64,000 bases of DNA from Rhodanobacter sp. C05 (GCF_002001165.1 NZ_MUNQ01000008.1:124001-188000); one strand, 5' to 3'. Positions 17,924-27,344 are shown, counted from the stretch's first letter. A program made the numbers and translations. Notes: a model not told the origin generated them from the sequence alone.

Positions 17924-19942
17924 ATGTTCAGAAAAGATAACGATACCCTCAAAAAGCTTGCCCCTGAGCGCACGCGCGATACGGAGGTGGCCGTCATGGA
18001 CCTGCATCGCAGCGAGCGCAATTTTGCGTTGCTCGTGGGCAGCATCGTCGACTACGCGATCTACATGCTCGATCCCGAGGGCAATATCACCAACTGGAAT
18101 CGCGGGGCTGAGCGGATCAAGGGCTACCAGGCCAAGGAGATCGTGGGGAAGAATTTTTCATGTTTTTACACGGCGGAAGATCGCGCGCAGAACCTGCCTG
18201 CGCGGGCGCTGGCCACCGCTCTGCGGGAGGGTCGGTATGAGGCCGAAGGCTGGCGCGTGCGCAAGGATGGCAGCCGCTTCTGGGCGAGCGTGGTCATCGA
18301 CCCCATCTTTGATGAGGGCAGCTTGATCGGTTTCGCCAAGATTACCCGGGACGCCACCGAGCGTAGGCAGAATGAGATCGCGTTGATAGAAAGCGAGCGC
18401 CAGTCGCGCGGCATCATCGATACGGCGCCCGATGGTTTCGTGCAATTGGATGAAACGGGTTGCATCCTGGAATGGAATCCGCGCGCCCGGATGATGTTCG
18501 GCTGGTCGCGAGAGGAAGCTGTAGGGTGCCGGTTGATCGACCTCGTAGCGCCCCCCGAGGATCGCGTGCGATTTGCTGAGTACCTGCCACCGAGCCTGAA
18601 TGTCGCGCTCTCTCCTGGTGACGGCAAGCAGGTTGGGGCGGTCTCGCGGGAAGGACAGAAGCTTATTGTGGAGTTGAGTATTAGCGTGCTGGTCATGAAT
18701 GATGGGCAACGATTCAACGTCTTCATGCGAGATCTGACCGAAAAGGTTCTCATCGAGGCGCAATTGAGGCAGGCGCAGAAAATGGAGGCTGTAGGTCAAC
18801 TGACGGGTGGGCTCGCTCATGATTTTAACAATCTCCTGCAGGGCATCATCGGTTCGCTTGACCTGATCCAGCTACGCATTAACGCTGGCCGCAGCGCGGA
18901 TATCGGTCGCTTCGTCGCAGGAGCGTTGGCATCGGCCAATCGGGCCGCTGCACTGACCCATCGATTGCTGGCGTTTTCGCGGCAGCAGCCGCTCGATCCC
19001 AAGCCGATCAATGTAAATCCGTTAATCGCCTCCATGGAAGACCTATTGCGAAGAACCATGGGCGAGCAGATCCAACTCGAGTTCGATCTGGCCACAGACT
19101 TGTGGTCGACGTTATGCGACTCCAACCAGCTGGAAAGTGCGTTATTGAATTTGTCGATCAACGCTCGCGATGCCATGCCAGCGGGTGGGCGCCTGATCGT
19201 CTGCTCGCACAACGAGAATATTGATCTGACGAGGGCGGCCAAGTTACGCGATTTGGTCTGTGGTCAGTACATCTGCATCGATGTCACCGACACCGGTACC
19301 GGAATGCCACAGGAGGTCATTGAGCGTGCCTTTGACCCATTCTTCACCACCAAGCCCGCGGGGCAGGGCACCGGTCTTGGACTGTCCATGGTGTATGGGT
19401 TCGCGCGCCAGTCGAACGGCCACTGCGAGATCCGCAGCAAGCCCGGCCTCGGCTCCATGATCCGGCTATACCTGCCTCGACATGAGGTCGAGATTCAAGC
19501 ACCGTTACCCGAGCCTGCATTACGCAGTCCGATTGGACGGGGCGAAATGGTACTAGTCGTCGAAGACGAACCGGTGGTGCGGAATATCGTTCTCGAAGTG
19601 TTGAACCAGCTGGGATACCAGGCGATCGAAGCCACTAGCGGCGAGTCCGCACTAGAGGTTCTGGGCTCGGGGCAGGCCATCGACCTGCTGATTTCCGATA
19701 TCGGCCTGCCAGGTTTGAACGGTCGATTGCTTGCCGATGCAGCCAAACAACTCCATCCCGACATCAAGGTCCTGCTGATGACCGGATATGCCGCGAGCGC
19801 TGCGCCGGCTGGTGGTTTCCTCGCGCCCGGCATGGAGCTGATCACCAAACCGTTCACCGTCCAGACCCTCGCGTTGCGGATACGCGAAATGATTGAAAAT
19901 ACCGCACATGGTATCCGCCGCCGTACTGATCAGCTTGCGTAA
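17924..19942 (+). CDS. PAS-PAS hybrid sensor histidine kinase with C-terminal receiver
   Basis: 672 residues and no membrane segment, so a cytosolic sensor. Order: PAS1 (about 30-150, NWNRGAERIKGYQAKEIVGKNF), PAS2 (about 160-275, WNPRARMMFGWSREEAVG), HisKA with phosphoacceptor His299 in GGLAHDFNNLL, a HATPase domain (about 400-520) with the N box SINARDAM and the G boxes DTGTGMP and GTGLGLSMV, and a receiver (about 545-665) with phosphoacceptor Asp592 in LISDIGLPGLNG and Lys642. It probably autophosphorylates and passes phosphate to its own receiver and to a separate regulator; the convergent response regulator at 19971 is a candidate partner. Confidence 0.94.
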   Translation: MFRKDNDTLKKLAPERTRDTEVAVMDLHRSERNFALLVGSIVDYAIYMLDPEGNITNWNRGAERIKGYQAKEIVGKNFSCFYTAEDRAQNLPARALATALREGRYEAEGWRVRKDGSRFWASVVIDPIFDEGSLIGFAKITRDATERRQNEIALIESERQSRGIIDTAPDGFVQLDETGCILEWNPRARMMFGWSREEAVGCRLIDLVAPPEDRVRFAEYLPPSLNVALSPGDGKQVGAVSREGQKLIVELSISVLVMNDGQRFNVFMRDLTEKVLIEAQLRQAQKMEAVGQLTGGLAHDFNNLLQGIIGSLDLIQLRINAGRSADIGRFVAGALASANRAAALTHRLLAFSRQQPLDPKPINVNPLIASMEDLLRRTMGEQIQLEFDLATDLWSTLCDSNQLESALLNLSINARDAMPAGGRLIVCSHNENIDLTRAAKLRDLVCGQYICIDVTDTGTGMPQEVIERAFDPFFTTKPAGQGTGLGLSMVYGFARQSNGHCEIRSKPGLGSMIRLYLPRHEVEIQAPLPEPALRSPIGRGEMVLVVEDEPVVRNIVLEVLNQLGYQAIEATSGESALEVLGSGQAIDLLISDIGLPGLNGRLLADAAKQLHPDIKVLLMTGYAASAAPAGGFLAPGMELITKPFTVQTLALRIREMIENTAHGIRRRTDQLA

Positions 19943-19970
19943 CGCCTGGTGATCTCCTGAGCGACTGTCG

Positions 19971-20351
19971 TCAGAGGCCTGGTGGCGATGCCGGCATATC
20001 CAGCAGTTCCCGCATGATCTCGTCCAGCACTTGCACGCTGAACGGTTTGAGGACGAAGCGCATCTGCGGGAATTCCGCTCTCAGCTCTGGCTGATGCCTG
20101 CCTGACACCACCACAAACGGGACTCCGCGAGTAGCGAGGGCAAGCACGACCGGGTGGGCACTTTCGCCGCGCAACCCCATGTCAACGACAGCAGCATCAA
20201 TATCACTGGCCTCAAGTTCGGCAACGGCATCGAACAGGCTGAGATTGACCAGGGTTTCCAGTCCCATGCTCCGCAAGGTGTCTTCCACCATCATGGCGAC
20301 GACCGGGTCGTCCTCCACGATCAGTACGCGCCGCGTTTGGGGTGGCAACAT
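19971..20351 (-). CDS. single-domain response regulator
   Basis: 126 residues from the ATG at 20351, with GGAG eight bases upstream; the frame opens to 20462. One CheY-like receiver: VLIVEDDPVVAMMVEDTLRSMG (acidic pocket), the phosphoacceptor Asp in AAVVDMGLRGE, Ser in VVSGRH, and Lys in FVLKPF. No output domain. It ends 29 bases from the end of the hybrid kinase gene in convergent orientation; these stand-alone receivers often work with such kinases. Confidence 0.87.
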   Translation of the reverse strand: MLPPQTRRVLIVEDDPVVAMMVEDTLRSMGLETLVNLSLFDAVAELEASDIDAAVVDMGLRGESAHPVVLALATRGVPFVVVSGRHQPELRAEFPQMRFVLKPFSVQVLDEIMRELLDMPASPPGL

Positions 20352-20503
20352 CTGCTTTGCTCCGGTCGAAGGCGACCTGTTCGAGTCTATGCTGTTCGGC
20401 ACCCCAAGAGGGGATTCGACAGGTATCCACAGACGCCTTCCATGTGCTGACTGAATCGGCACATGGCGCTGTTCAGCGGGTACGAGAGTTGGATAGGCTC
20501 AGC

Positions 20504-20974
20504 TCACGAAATCTCCGATGATGTTGGCTGCGGGCCTGGAAGGCGGCAGCAGGTATCACTCATCGAGCCAGCGATGACGGCCGCCGCCGGTTGGATAAAG
20601 TCTTTGTCCGCGTTCTCGCTGATGTCAGTCCAAGGCAGTCGGCTCTCGAGGCTTGCGTGACGGAGCGGCACAAGATCGGCAGCTCGTTCGAAAGTGCCGA
20701 CCATTAGCCCAAGCCGGTGCTCCCCGTCGTAGTGAAGTAGCAAGGGTGTACCGCAGTCGGCGCAGAAACCGCGCTGTGCGGTACTTGAGGAGCGCAGAAT
20801 CTTCGGCCGCCCATGGGTCCACAGCACGTCGCCCAAGTCGAACCATGCCAATATGGCAAAGGCGCTGCCGGTGGCGCGCTGGCACATCCTGCAATGGCAA
20901 TAGTGCACGTCGATCGCCGGTCCCTCGGCCTTGAACTGGACACGCCCGCAGAGGCAACTGCCCAAGTAAGTCAT
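20504..20974 (-). CDS. GFA family (glutathione-dependent formaldehyde-activating-like) protein
   Basis: 156 residues. Zinc-site motifs of the family are complete: SCLCGRVQF, then HYCHCRMCQRATGSAF, and FCADCGTPL. Members hold two zinc ions; some condense formaldehyde with glutathione and many have unknown substrates. The gene overlaps the small upstream minus-strand frame by an ATGA, so the two are probably translationally coupled. Cytosolic. Confidence 0.92.
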   Translation of the reverse strand: MTYLGSCLCGRVQFKAEGPAIDVHYCHCRMCQRATGSAFAILAWFDLGDVLWTHGRPKILRSSSTAQRGFCADCGTPLLLHYDGEHRLGLMVGTFERAADLVPLRHASLESRLPWTDISENADKDFIQPAAAVIAGSMSDTCCRLPGPQPTSSEIS

Positions 20975-21096
20975 GGCAGCCCTTGGTGACGCATAGAAGT
21001 CCCCGGTGCTGCAGCAAGCGCAGCATCACCATTAAGCAGATCCTGCCATTTCAGTGCTAAGCCTTTGCGATAACCCTTCTTGTCCAGTTTGGTCAT
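20971..21096 (-). CDS. short upstream ORF coupled to the GFA gene
   Basis: 41 residues from MTKLDKKGYRKGLALKWQDLLNGDAALAAA; its TGA overlaps the GFA ATG (ATGA). The frame extends upstream to 21231 without better support. The length and coupling suggest either a leader peptide or a real small basic protein. It has no recognisable motif. Confidence 0.4.
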   Translation of the reverse strand: MTKLDKKGYRKGLALKWQDLLNGDAALAAAPGTSMRHQGLP

Positions 21097-21317
21097 GTCC
21101 GTGTCTTGTGTCTGCTTGAAACGTATCCATTTTTTTAGCCTGCGAACTCTTCCGTACGGCTTGCAATGGGTAACGATAATCAAACGATGTGAAGGCAAAG
21201 TCACCGGATGGCAGATTCGGGGGTAAGGCATTTCGTCTCACGCATGCATTGCATAAAAATCACGTCGGCTCGGCGCGCGTCCACCGACGATAGGCTTCCC
21301 ACGTGCGAGGAGCCGTC

Positions 21318-21512
21318 ATGAATATTGCTGCCGACCAGTGCATGGGTGACTCTGGCAATAGGACGCCAGATCCAGTGCCACCTACCTTTCCCGATCCGAC
21401 AAATCCCGATCCACCCGCGCCGGAGTTACCCCCTGTGGGTCCGCACGATCCGGGTAAATCTGAGCCGCAAGCGGTCCTTCGTGTTGGCGGTCGCAAGGTC
21501 ATATACGCATGA
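21318..21512 (+). CDS. small Pro-rich hypothetical protein
   Basis: 64 residues from the ATG at 21318, with GAGGAG six bases upstream. The middle is proline-rich and disordered (PDPVPPTFPDPTNPDPPAPELPPVGP), with a short basic end (LRVGGRKVIYA). Its TGA overlaps the ATG of the Cys-rich gene (ATGA), so the two proteins are probably made together. I do not recognise the family. Confidence 0.6.
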   Translation: MNIAADQCMGDSGNRTPDPVPPTFPDPTNPDPPAPELPPVGPHDPGKSEPQAVLRVGGRKVIYA

Positions 21513-22048
21513 GTGGAACCGCGAACAAAGACAATCGCCGACGGCTGCTCGGGTACTTGTCAGCCGACTCGGACAAGTTCGCTTGCACATGCGAAGCAAC
21601 ATGCCAGCCGGACTGCAAGGGTGAGTGTGGCTGTGAAGCGTGCGCACTGGCATGGCTGGTCCATCAGGATGAGAGCGCGCTATGGGGTAACGATGGTGAG
21701 CTCTCAAACATGCCCGTTCCCGAGGTCAGCTCAAAACAGGCAGTGGTGGATCCGCGGCAGCTGCGGTTCGTATTCATGCCTGAGCAGGCGGAGCGAAAAA
21801 GGATATTTTCAATGGAGCGCATGATGTCGCACAAACGCAATCAATCCATCGGAGATTCAAAGGTGTCTGACCAGAATGAAAAGACGCATCGCCATTCATC
21901 ATCAGTTCCACCGGTTTTCGATACGCACCACGATTGGACGCCCGAGCCCCTCGAATGGCAAAAGGACCGGCCAGACGCAGGCAACAGGAAGCGCAGGCCA
22001 GCTCGATCGAGTGAAGGGTCGAAGGATCACAGCAACAAGCGACACTGA
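21509..22048 (+). CDS. Cys-rich N-terminal hypothetical protein
   Basis: 179 residues. Near the N-terminus is a dense Cys cluster (FACTCEATCQPDCKGECGCEAC), consistent with a metal site or disulphide knot. The remainder is hydrophilic and charged, with a basic tail (NRKRRPARSSEGSKDHSNKRH). No signal peptide is seen, so metal binding in the cytosol is the simpler reading. It is coupled by ATGA to the Pro-rich gene. The family is not known to me. Confidence 0.65.
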   Translation: MSGTANKDNRRRLLGYLSADSDKFACTCEATCQPDCKGECGCEACALAWLVHQDESALWGNDGELSNMPVPEVSSKQAVVDPRQLRFVFMPEQAERKRIFSMERMMSHKRNQSIGDSKVSDQNEKTHRHSSSVPPVFDTHHDWTPEPLEWQKDRPDAGNRKRRPARSSEGSKDHSNKRH

Positions 22049-22224
22049 CACGTGATAGCGGCAGCTGACGTCAAAATAGAATGTCTTGGTTGAATATAAG
22101 AGCGCATTCAAACGCAGAGAATGAAGTGCGTCGATGGACTTGGACCAAAATCTGCTGGTCGTTTACTTGATGGCCCATCATCTCTCTTTTTCGATTCGAT
22201 GATGCCCTTTGTTTTGTCAGATCC

Positions 22225-22428
22225 TCAGGACTTTCCAGGCTTGGATTTGGCATCCGGAGCCTTGTTCTTTCTAATGCTGCCTTTGCCGGACTGCTTTTCA
22301 TGATCACGGGAATCCGCGATTTCCTGACGATGGCGCGTATTTCTCGTAATGAGTTCGTCGCTTGGCTGATCGAACTTTCCGCCTGGCTTCTGCTTCCGGC
22401 TCGTACTGACATCATTCGTATTGGTCAT
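22225..22428 (-). CDS. small hydrophilic hypothetical protein
   Basis: 67 residues, almost all polar or charged (QKPGGKFDQPSDELITRNTRHRQEIADSRDHEKQSGKGS), typical of small disordered stress-type proteins. The ribosome-binding site is weak (GGAA). An overlapping plus-strand frame is less protein-like. I cannot name a function; existence is moderately supported by composition. Confidence 0.5.
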   Translation of the reverse strand: MTNTNDVSTSRKQKPGGKFDQPSDELITRNTRHRQEIADSRDHEKQSGKGSIRKNKAPDAKSKPGKS

Positions 22429-22530
22429 ATCACTATTCCAAACTCTATTCGAAAACGGGCAAGGAGGGGCGGGCGCTCATTGATGGTGTTCGCGAAGCTT
22501 CACCGAATGGCACGCCTCACCAGTCATGCT

Positions 22531-22689
22531 TTAGATGACGTGGAGCAACAGCAGTACGATGACGATGAGGAGGACGAGACCCAGGCCACCCGTCGGGCGA
22601 TAACCCCATGAACGGCTATAGCCCCATGTGGGAAGCGCACCGATCAACAGCAGCACCAGAATGATGATAAGCAGCAAGGAAATAGACAT
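22531..22689 (-). CDS. DUF3309 family membrane protein
   Basis: 52 residues from the ATG at 22689, with AAGGA upstream. Two hydrophobic helices flank the family signature GALPTWGYSRSWGYRPTGGLGLVLLIVIVLLL. The usual length is about 50 residues, so the long frame upstream to 22968 is rejected. It is an inner-membrane protein of unknown role, widespread in proteobacteria. Confidence 0.93.
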   Translation of the reverse strand: MSISLLLIIILVLLLIGALPTWGYSRSWGYRPTGGLGLVLLIVIVLLLLHVI

Positions 22690-22861
22690 GGCAGTGTCCT
22701 TTTCGTCAGATACGATGAAAGATGATGAGCCAAAGCAAGGCTGGCAATGGACGAATCTTCGCGCAGAATTTCGATCTTGAACGTTCACGCGACAGATGCA
22801 CGGTAATGAATCGACGGTGCACGAACCGTCAATATAGACAATCACCCAAAGGGAAAAGCCC

Positions 22862-23233
22862 ATGAACAAGTGTTTCGGAATTGCCGTACTGCTGCTGGCG
22901 CTGCCAATGATGGCCCATGCATCCTGCGATGCTGTGAAATCCAGTATCGATGCCAAGATCAAGGCCAACGGTGTATCTGGTTATACGCTCGATGTCGTGT
23001 CGGCCGATCAGGCCGATGCAGGCGGTAGCGTGGTTGGCCAATGCGAAGGCAGCAAGAAGATCGTCTATACACGCGGAAGCGCAGATAAATCGGACAACAC
23101 CGCACCTGCCGATGCCAGCAGCGCGCCGACAAACACATCCAAATGGCATCATGCCATGAAGAAGCCAGCCACCCAGGTGGATAAAAGCGATACGCCTTCC
23201 CAGCCTGCGTCGGCGGCTTCCAGCGGCGGTTGA
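22862..23233 (+). CDS. DUF1161 family secreted protein
   Basis: 123 residues: signal peptide (about 20 residues, cleavage after AHA), then the DUF1161 core SCDAVKSSIDAKIKANGVSGYTLDVVSADQ...VVGQCEGSKKIVYTRG with two Cys likely joined in a disulphide. A Ser/Ala/Pro-rich C-terminal third is not conserved. Periplasmic, unknown function. A hairpin follows the gene. Confidence 0.9.
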   Translation: MNKCFGIAVLLLALPMMAHASCDAVKSSIDAKIKANGVSGYTLDVVSADQADAGGSVVGQCEGSKKIVYTRGSADKSDNTAPADASSAPTNTSKWHHAMKKPATQVDKSDTPSQPASAASSGG

Positions 23234-23261
23234 GTCTCTGGCGTTGCCGGTTCGATTCACT

Positions 23262-23284
23262 GGCCTCCGACAGGGGGCCTTTTC
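23262..23284 (+). terminator. probable terminator after the DUF1161 gene
   Basis: An imperfect stem (GGCCTCC / GGGGGCC) is followed by TTTTCC, 28 bases past the DUF1161 stop. It may also lie close enough to the convergent kup gene to serve it. Confidence 0.5.
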
Positions 23285-23352
23285 CGTTTGGGCATCTCGA
23301 TACAGTGCGGTCGGCACCTTTCGATCAGCCGCTGGCCGCTTCACGGTCGGGC

Positions 23353-25236
23353 TCAGAGGTCGATTTTCGTACCTATCTCGATCAACTGCCGCGGAGGTAT
23401 GCCGTAGTAGGTCGTCGCAGGCATGGCATTGCGCGTCATATAGGCAAACAGTGCCTTGCGCCAACGGCTCATCTGAGCCTTCTCGGTAACGACCACCTTG
23501 TCGCGACCGATAAAGTAGGTGAGCTTGTCCGGATCCAGGCCAGGTTCGATCCCGATCGCCCTGAGCCGTTCAGGCACATCGATATACTCCGCGAAGCCGA
23601 AACGCAGCACAATTTGATAGAACTCCCCGCCAAGCTTCGACACTTCACTGCGCAGGCCGGATTCGACATGGGACGTGTCGACATCCGCATCCACATGCAA
23701 GATCAGGTTACGCCGGTGCAACACCTGGTTGTGCTTGAGATTCTGCAGCAACGCCTGTGGCACCCATTCATGGCTTGCCGTAAGGAATACGGCGATGCCA
23801 TCGGCGCGCAGCGGTGAATCCTCTGTCATTCTCGAAATGAACTCGTCAAGGTTCTCGCCTTCGGCATGCAGCCGCTGCAGCAGCAGTTCGCGGCCGCGGC
23901 GCCATGTGCTCATCACCAGAAGCGCCGCCGCTGCCAGAAGAAGCGGGAACCAGCCGCCGTCGACAATCTTGAGCATGTTTGCGGAGAAAAACGCCGCATC
24001 GATGGTCAGAAAAACCAGGCCGAAGACGAGCAGACGAGGAATGTTCCATCGCCAATTTCGCCAGGCCACCACCAACATCAGCACCGTGGTCAGCAGCATC
24101 GTGCCGCTGACGGCTATGCCGTAGGCTCCGCCGAGATTTCCCGACGAGCGGAACAGCAGTACCGCGGCCATCACCGCGGCGAACAGCATGAAGTTTACGG
24201 TTGGAAGATAGATCTGGCCTTCCATTTCGCTGGAGGTATGCAGCACTCTCGCACGGGGCAGGTAACCCAGCTGGATGCCTTGGCGTACCATCGAGAATGA
24301 TCCGGAGATCACGGCTTGAGAGGCGATGACCGTCGCACACGCGGCCAGGCTAATCATCGGATAGAGCAGCGCGTGTGGCACGAGCAGATAGAACGGGTTG
24401 CTGGCAGCCTTGGGATTCATCAACAGCAATGCGCCTTGTCCGAAGTAATTCAGCAGCAGCGCGGGTAGTGCCAGGACAAACCAGGCCAGACGGATTGGCG
24501 CTTCACCAAAATGACCGATGTCTGCGTAGAGCGCTTCCGCACCGGTGAGGACGAGCACAACCGCTCCCAGAGACGCGAAGCCCCTGAAGCCATTGTGCGC
24601 CATATAGAGCAACGCGTATTTCGGGTTTGCCGCCGCCAGCACGGTGGGGTGGCGCAGTATGACAGCCGCGCCGAGCGCGGCGATGGCGAGTAGCCACAGG
24701 GCCATCACCGGACCGAATACATGGCCTAAAAGAGAGCTGCCGTGTCGTTGAAGCAGAAACAGGCCGATCAGAATGCCAGCGGCGATCGGGAGCACCCAGG
24801 GTTTCAAGGCGGACGTGGCAACCTGCAGACCTTCCACTGCGGATAGCACCGAGATTGCCGGCGTGATGACGCTGTCGCCGAAGAAAAGCGCCGCGCCGGC
24901 GAGTCCGATCATGATCATCGCTCTGGTCAGACGTCGGTATTCGCGCGTCGCTCCACGCGCTAAAGCGCCCAGCGCCATCATGCCGCCTTCGCCATGGTTA
25001 TTGGCGTGCATTACGAAGAGAACATATTTTCCGGTGACGATCACCAGCAGCGCATACAGGCATAGCGAAAGCAGGCCGAGGACATTGGCCGCCGTCGGAG
25101 CCATGCCTTGCTCGTTGAATCCCTGTTGCAGTGCGTAGAGCGGGCTGGTGGCAATGTCACCGAAGACCACACCGATGGCTGCCAGCGCAAGCAGCGGGAG
25201 GGGAGGTTTGTCTTTCCGCGCGCGGTCAATAGTCAT
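23353..25236 (-). CDS. kup: Kup-type potassium uptake transporter
   Basis: 627 residues from MTIDRARKDKPPLPLLALAAIGVVFGDIATSPLYALQQ, matching the usual ~625; a start at 25263 with GAAGA upstream is possible. About twelve membrane segments, the signature GVVFGDIATSPLYAL in TM1, GDSVITPAISVLSAVEG, and a C-terminal cytoplasmic domain of about 170 residues with LIGRDKVV-like phrasing (YFIGRDKVVVTEKAQM). It imports K+ with protons across the inner membrane. It is transcribed convergently with the DUF1161 gene. Confidence 0.95.
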   Translation of the reverse strand: MTIDRARKDKPPLPLLALAAIGVVFGDIATSPLYALQQGFNEQGMAPTAANVLGLLSLCLYALLVIVTGKYVLFVMHANNHGEGGMMALGALARGATREYRRLTRAMIMIGLAGAALFFGDSVITPAISVLSAVEGLQVATSALKPWVLPIAAGILIGLFLLQRHGSSLLGHVFGPVMALWLLAIAALGAAVILRHPTVLAAANPKYALLYMAHNGFRGFASLGAVVLVLTGAEALYADIGHFGEAPIRLAWFVLALPALLLNYFGQGALLLMNPKAASNPFYLLVPHALLYPMISLAACATVIASQAVISGSFSMVRQGIQLGYLPRARVLHTSSEMEGQIYLPTVNFMLFAAVMAAVLLFRSSGNLGGAYGIAVSGTMLLTTVLMLVVAWRNWRWNIPRLLVFGLVFLTIDAAFFSANMLKIVDGGWFPLLLAAAALLVMSTWRRGRELLLQRLHAEGENLDEFISRMTEDSPLRADGIAVFLTASHEWVPQALLQNLKHNQVLHRRNLILHVDADVDTSHVESGLRSEVSKLGGEFYQIVLRFGFAEYIDVPERLRAIGIEPGLDPDKLTYFIGRDKVVVTEKAQMSRWRKALFAYMTRNAMPATTYYGIPPRQLIEIGTKIDL

Positions 25237-25545
25237 GGAAAGGCGGCGGCCTGGGCGAGCGACCATTCTTCGTGTGAATCGACAAGGTCTGGCGATGCAG
25301 ACTCCTAGGACCGGCGTGAATGCGATGTGGTGATTCGCTTGCCAGACGACGGTCATTGGCAGCGCAAGCCAGGTTGCCAAGAACGTACGAAGATCGTCGA
25401 TTCGCGTGGCGACGAAACGATGTCGCAGGTATTCCGCAAATCCGTGTCATCGCATGTGATGACGAAGAGAGGATTTTTCCACAGAACTTCCACAACGTCT
25501 TGCATAAATTGCGATGCACTTACGCTGATCGATACGGAAACGCCC

Positions 25546-26376
25546 ATGAACCCTTCGAAATTCCGCCTGTGCCGCCGTTATTTGTTGACCGCGCCCCTTC
25601 TTCTGGCCAGCACGGCGTCGTTTGCTGATGTATCACCGGCCCTTGATCGCTTCGATCTTTCACTCGGCGCCTATTACGCCAACACGAGTACTACGATCGG
25701 TGCCAGCGACAAGAGCGGTCAGTACACGGGCAACGTGAATCTCGAGCGCGATCTTGGCTTCGAGGACCATAAGACGGTGCCGCGGGTGAAGCTGGACTTT
25801 CTCCTCGGGGATCATCAGGGCTTTTCATTCGACTATTTCAGCCTCAATCGTTCGAGGGCCAAGACGCTCAGCGACGACATCAGCTATGGCGGCAACGAAT
25901 ACGACGCATCGGCTTCGGTTCATGGCAAGTTGAATTTCGATTTCGGTAGCGCGGCGTACCGTTGGTGGTTCGGCAGCGGAAGCGATGTCTTCGGACTAGG
26001 TATCGGTGCAGCCTATTATCGAGTGGGTGCTGGCATCAGCGGCACAGCCACACTGGACGGCGAGAGCGCCCAAGCCTCAACCAGCTACGACGAAACTGCC
26101 GGGGCGCCTCTGCTGCAGCTGGGCTGGCGTCATGCCTTCAACGACAATCTGCGCATGTATTTCGACGCTTCGGGCGTCAAGAAAAACGGTGGCAACCTCA
26201 ATGGCCATATCTACAATGCGGCCCTTGGTCTGGAGTGGTATCCCTGGAAGAACGTCGGATTTGGCGCAGAATATGCGTACACGCGCATCAGGCTCAACGA
26301 CGATCGGGATGACTACAACGCGAATCTTGACTTGAAGCTGCATGGCCCTTCGGCGTTCGTGAAATTCCGCTTCTGA
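25546..26376 (+). CDS. outer-membrane beta-barrel protein
   Basis: 276 residues from the ATG at 25546; the frame opens far upstream but the signal peptide begins here (LLTAPLLLASTASFA-DVSP). The mature part alternates as an 8-12-strand barrel with many Tyr, Gly and Asn, and ends LKLHGPSAFVKFRF with the terminal Phe required for outer-membrane insertion. It belongs to the group of unspecified OmpW/OmpA-like small barrels; transported compound unknown. It begins about 310 bases upstream-divergent from kup. Confidence 0.8.
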   Translation: MNPSKFRLCRRYLLTAPLLLASTASFADVSPALDRFDLSLGAYYANTSTTIGASDKSGQYTGNVNLERDLGFEDHKTVPRVKLDFLLGDHQGFSFDYFSLNRSRAKTLSDDISYGGNEYDASASVHGKLNFDFGSAAYRWWFGSGSDVFGLGIGAAYYRVGAGISGTATLDGESAQASTSYDETAGAPLLQLGWRHAFNDNLRMYFDASGVKKNGGNLNGHIYNAALGLEWYPWKNVGFGAEYAYTRIRLNDDRDDYNANLDLKLHGPSAFVKFRF

Positions 26377-26486
26377 GCATTTAGCGAGTACTTGAACTGT
26401 TGCTAAAGGCGGCCTAGACGGGTCACGACGAATTGACGTGGCCAGGCGGACTATGACCACTGGTCTGAATACGTGAGGAGGATGTC

Positions 26487-26900
26487 ATGAACAGATTTCA
26501 GTGTTTTGCTATGGCCGTTCTCACCGGAGCCTGCTTTACCGCGGCGACCATTCCCAAAGCAGAAGCTCAAGTCGTAGTCGGCGTCGGTGTTGCTCCTGAC
26601 TGCCCTTATGGTTATTACGACTACGCGCCATATCCCTGCGCTCCTTACGGCTACTATGGCCCGGAATGGTTTACGGATGGCATCTTCATTGGTGTGGGTC
26701 CATGGTTTCATGGTCGTCGCGATTTTCATGGCCACGTAGACAACCGTTTCGATGTGCATCGCGGATACAGAGGCCCTCTGCCGAATCGAGGCGAAAGACC
26801 CACCGCGACACAACGCCCGGGTCGAATCGCCAACTTCAGAGGGAATGAAATGCGCGATGGGCGTGGCCACGTAGGTGGTGGCGAGGAAAGAAGCCACTGA
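26487..26900 (+). CDS. small secreted YXXY-rich protein
   Basis: 137 residues: signal peptide (cleavage about 26-27, AEA-QVVV), then a Tyr/Pro/Gly-rich middle (DCPYGYYDYAPYPCAPYGYYGPEWF) and WFHGRRDFHGHVDNRF, with a disordered, basic C-terminus. This resembles the exported proteins of Burkholderiales and Xanthomonadales that carry a G-Y-Y-PEWF...GVGPWFHG pattern. Function unknown; envelope or stress related. GAGGAGG precedes the ATG, and a terminator follows. Confidence 0.85.
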   Translation: MNRFQCFAMAVLTGACFTAATIPKAEAQVVVGVGVAPDCPYGYYDYAPYPCAPYGYYGPEWFTDGIFIGVGPWFHGRRDFHGHVDNRFDVHRGYRGPLPNRGERPTATQRPGRIANFRGNEMRDGRGHVGGGEERSH

Positions 26901-26948
26901 GGATGCGGTTACACTGACGCACAGTGCTTCAGTTAGTCGATTCATCCG

Positions 26949-26979
26949 AGCCAGCTTCTCTCAGGAAGCTGGCTTTTTT
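26949..26979 (+). terminator. rho-independent terminator
   Basis: Perfect 10-bp stem AGCCAGCTTC / GAAGCTGGCT with a 6-base loop, then TTTTTT, about 50 bases past the stop of the secreted protein gene. Confidence 0.93.
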
Positions 26980-27086
26980 ACTTTTAAGTGTGATAACAGT
27001 CTGGATATCTTTCAAATTAGCATCGCATTTAAGAAGTTGCGATAACTTCGCCTTGCAGTAGGAAGTACCGCCTTTGGACGAGTCCA

Positions 27087-27116
27087 GGCGATTAGGTCAG
27101 GTTATCGAGGGTAGGG
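27087..27116 (+). repeat. 30-bp direct repeat, copy 1
   Basis: GGCGATTAG, five variable bases, then GTTATCGAGGGTAGGG. The same pattern is at 33089-33118 in the same orientation, although the MITE copies next to them are inverted. Origin unknown; it may be the end of another element. Confidence 0.7.
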
Positions 27117-27130
27117 CGGGCGTCTGCTTC

Positions 27131-27293
27131 CGACCGAGGCTGTGTGAAAACGCAAATGTGCGTTTGAGGTTGATCAAGAATTGCTCAAATCATGGCGCGT
27201 AGATTCAGTTCTGAAGCTCTGACGTTCGGTAGTTTGTCCAGAATTCGCGTAGCAGGCACATGCTTGAGGGCAGCTCTGCGCTTTCACACAGCC
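27131..27293 (+). mobile_element. MITE-like element, copy 1
   Basis: A 156-bp core (27138-27293) begins GGCTGTGTGAAAACGC and ends with the near-complement GCGCTTTCACACAGCC, so it has terminal inverted repeats and no coding capacity. It is almost identical (three differences by eye) to the reverse complement of 32908-33063. The homology extends seven bases outward (CGACCGA). Such elements are mobilised by a transposase encoded elsewhere; none with these ends is seen in the window. It lies about 50 bases past the kinase stop. Confidence 0.9.
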
Positions 27294-27344
27294 TGGGCCG
27301 AATCCGGACATGTCCACTCGCTCGGAATCCCCGTAAAAAACTAA

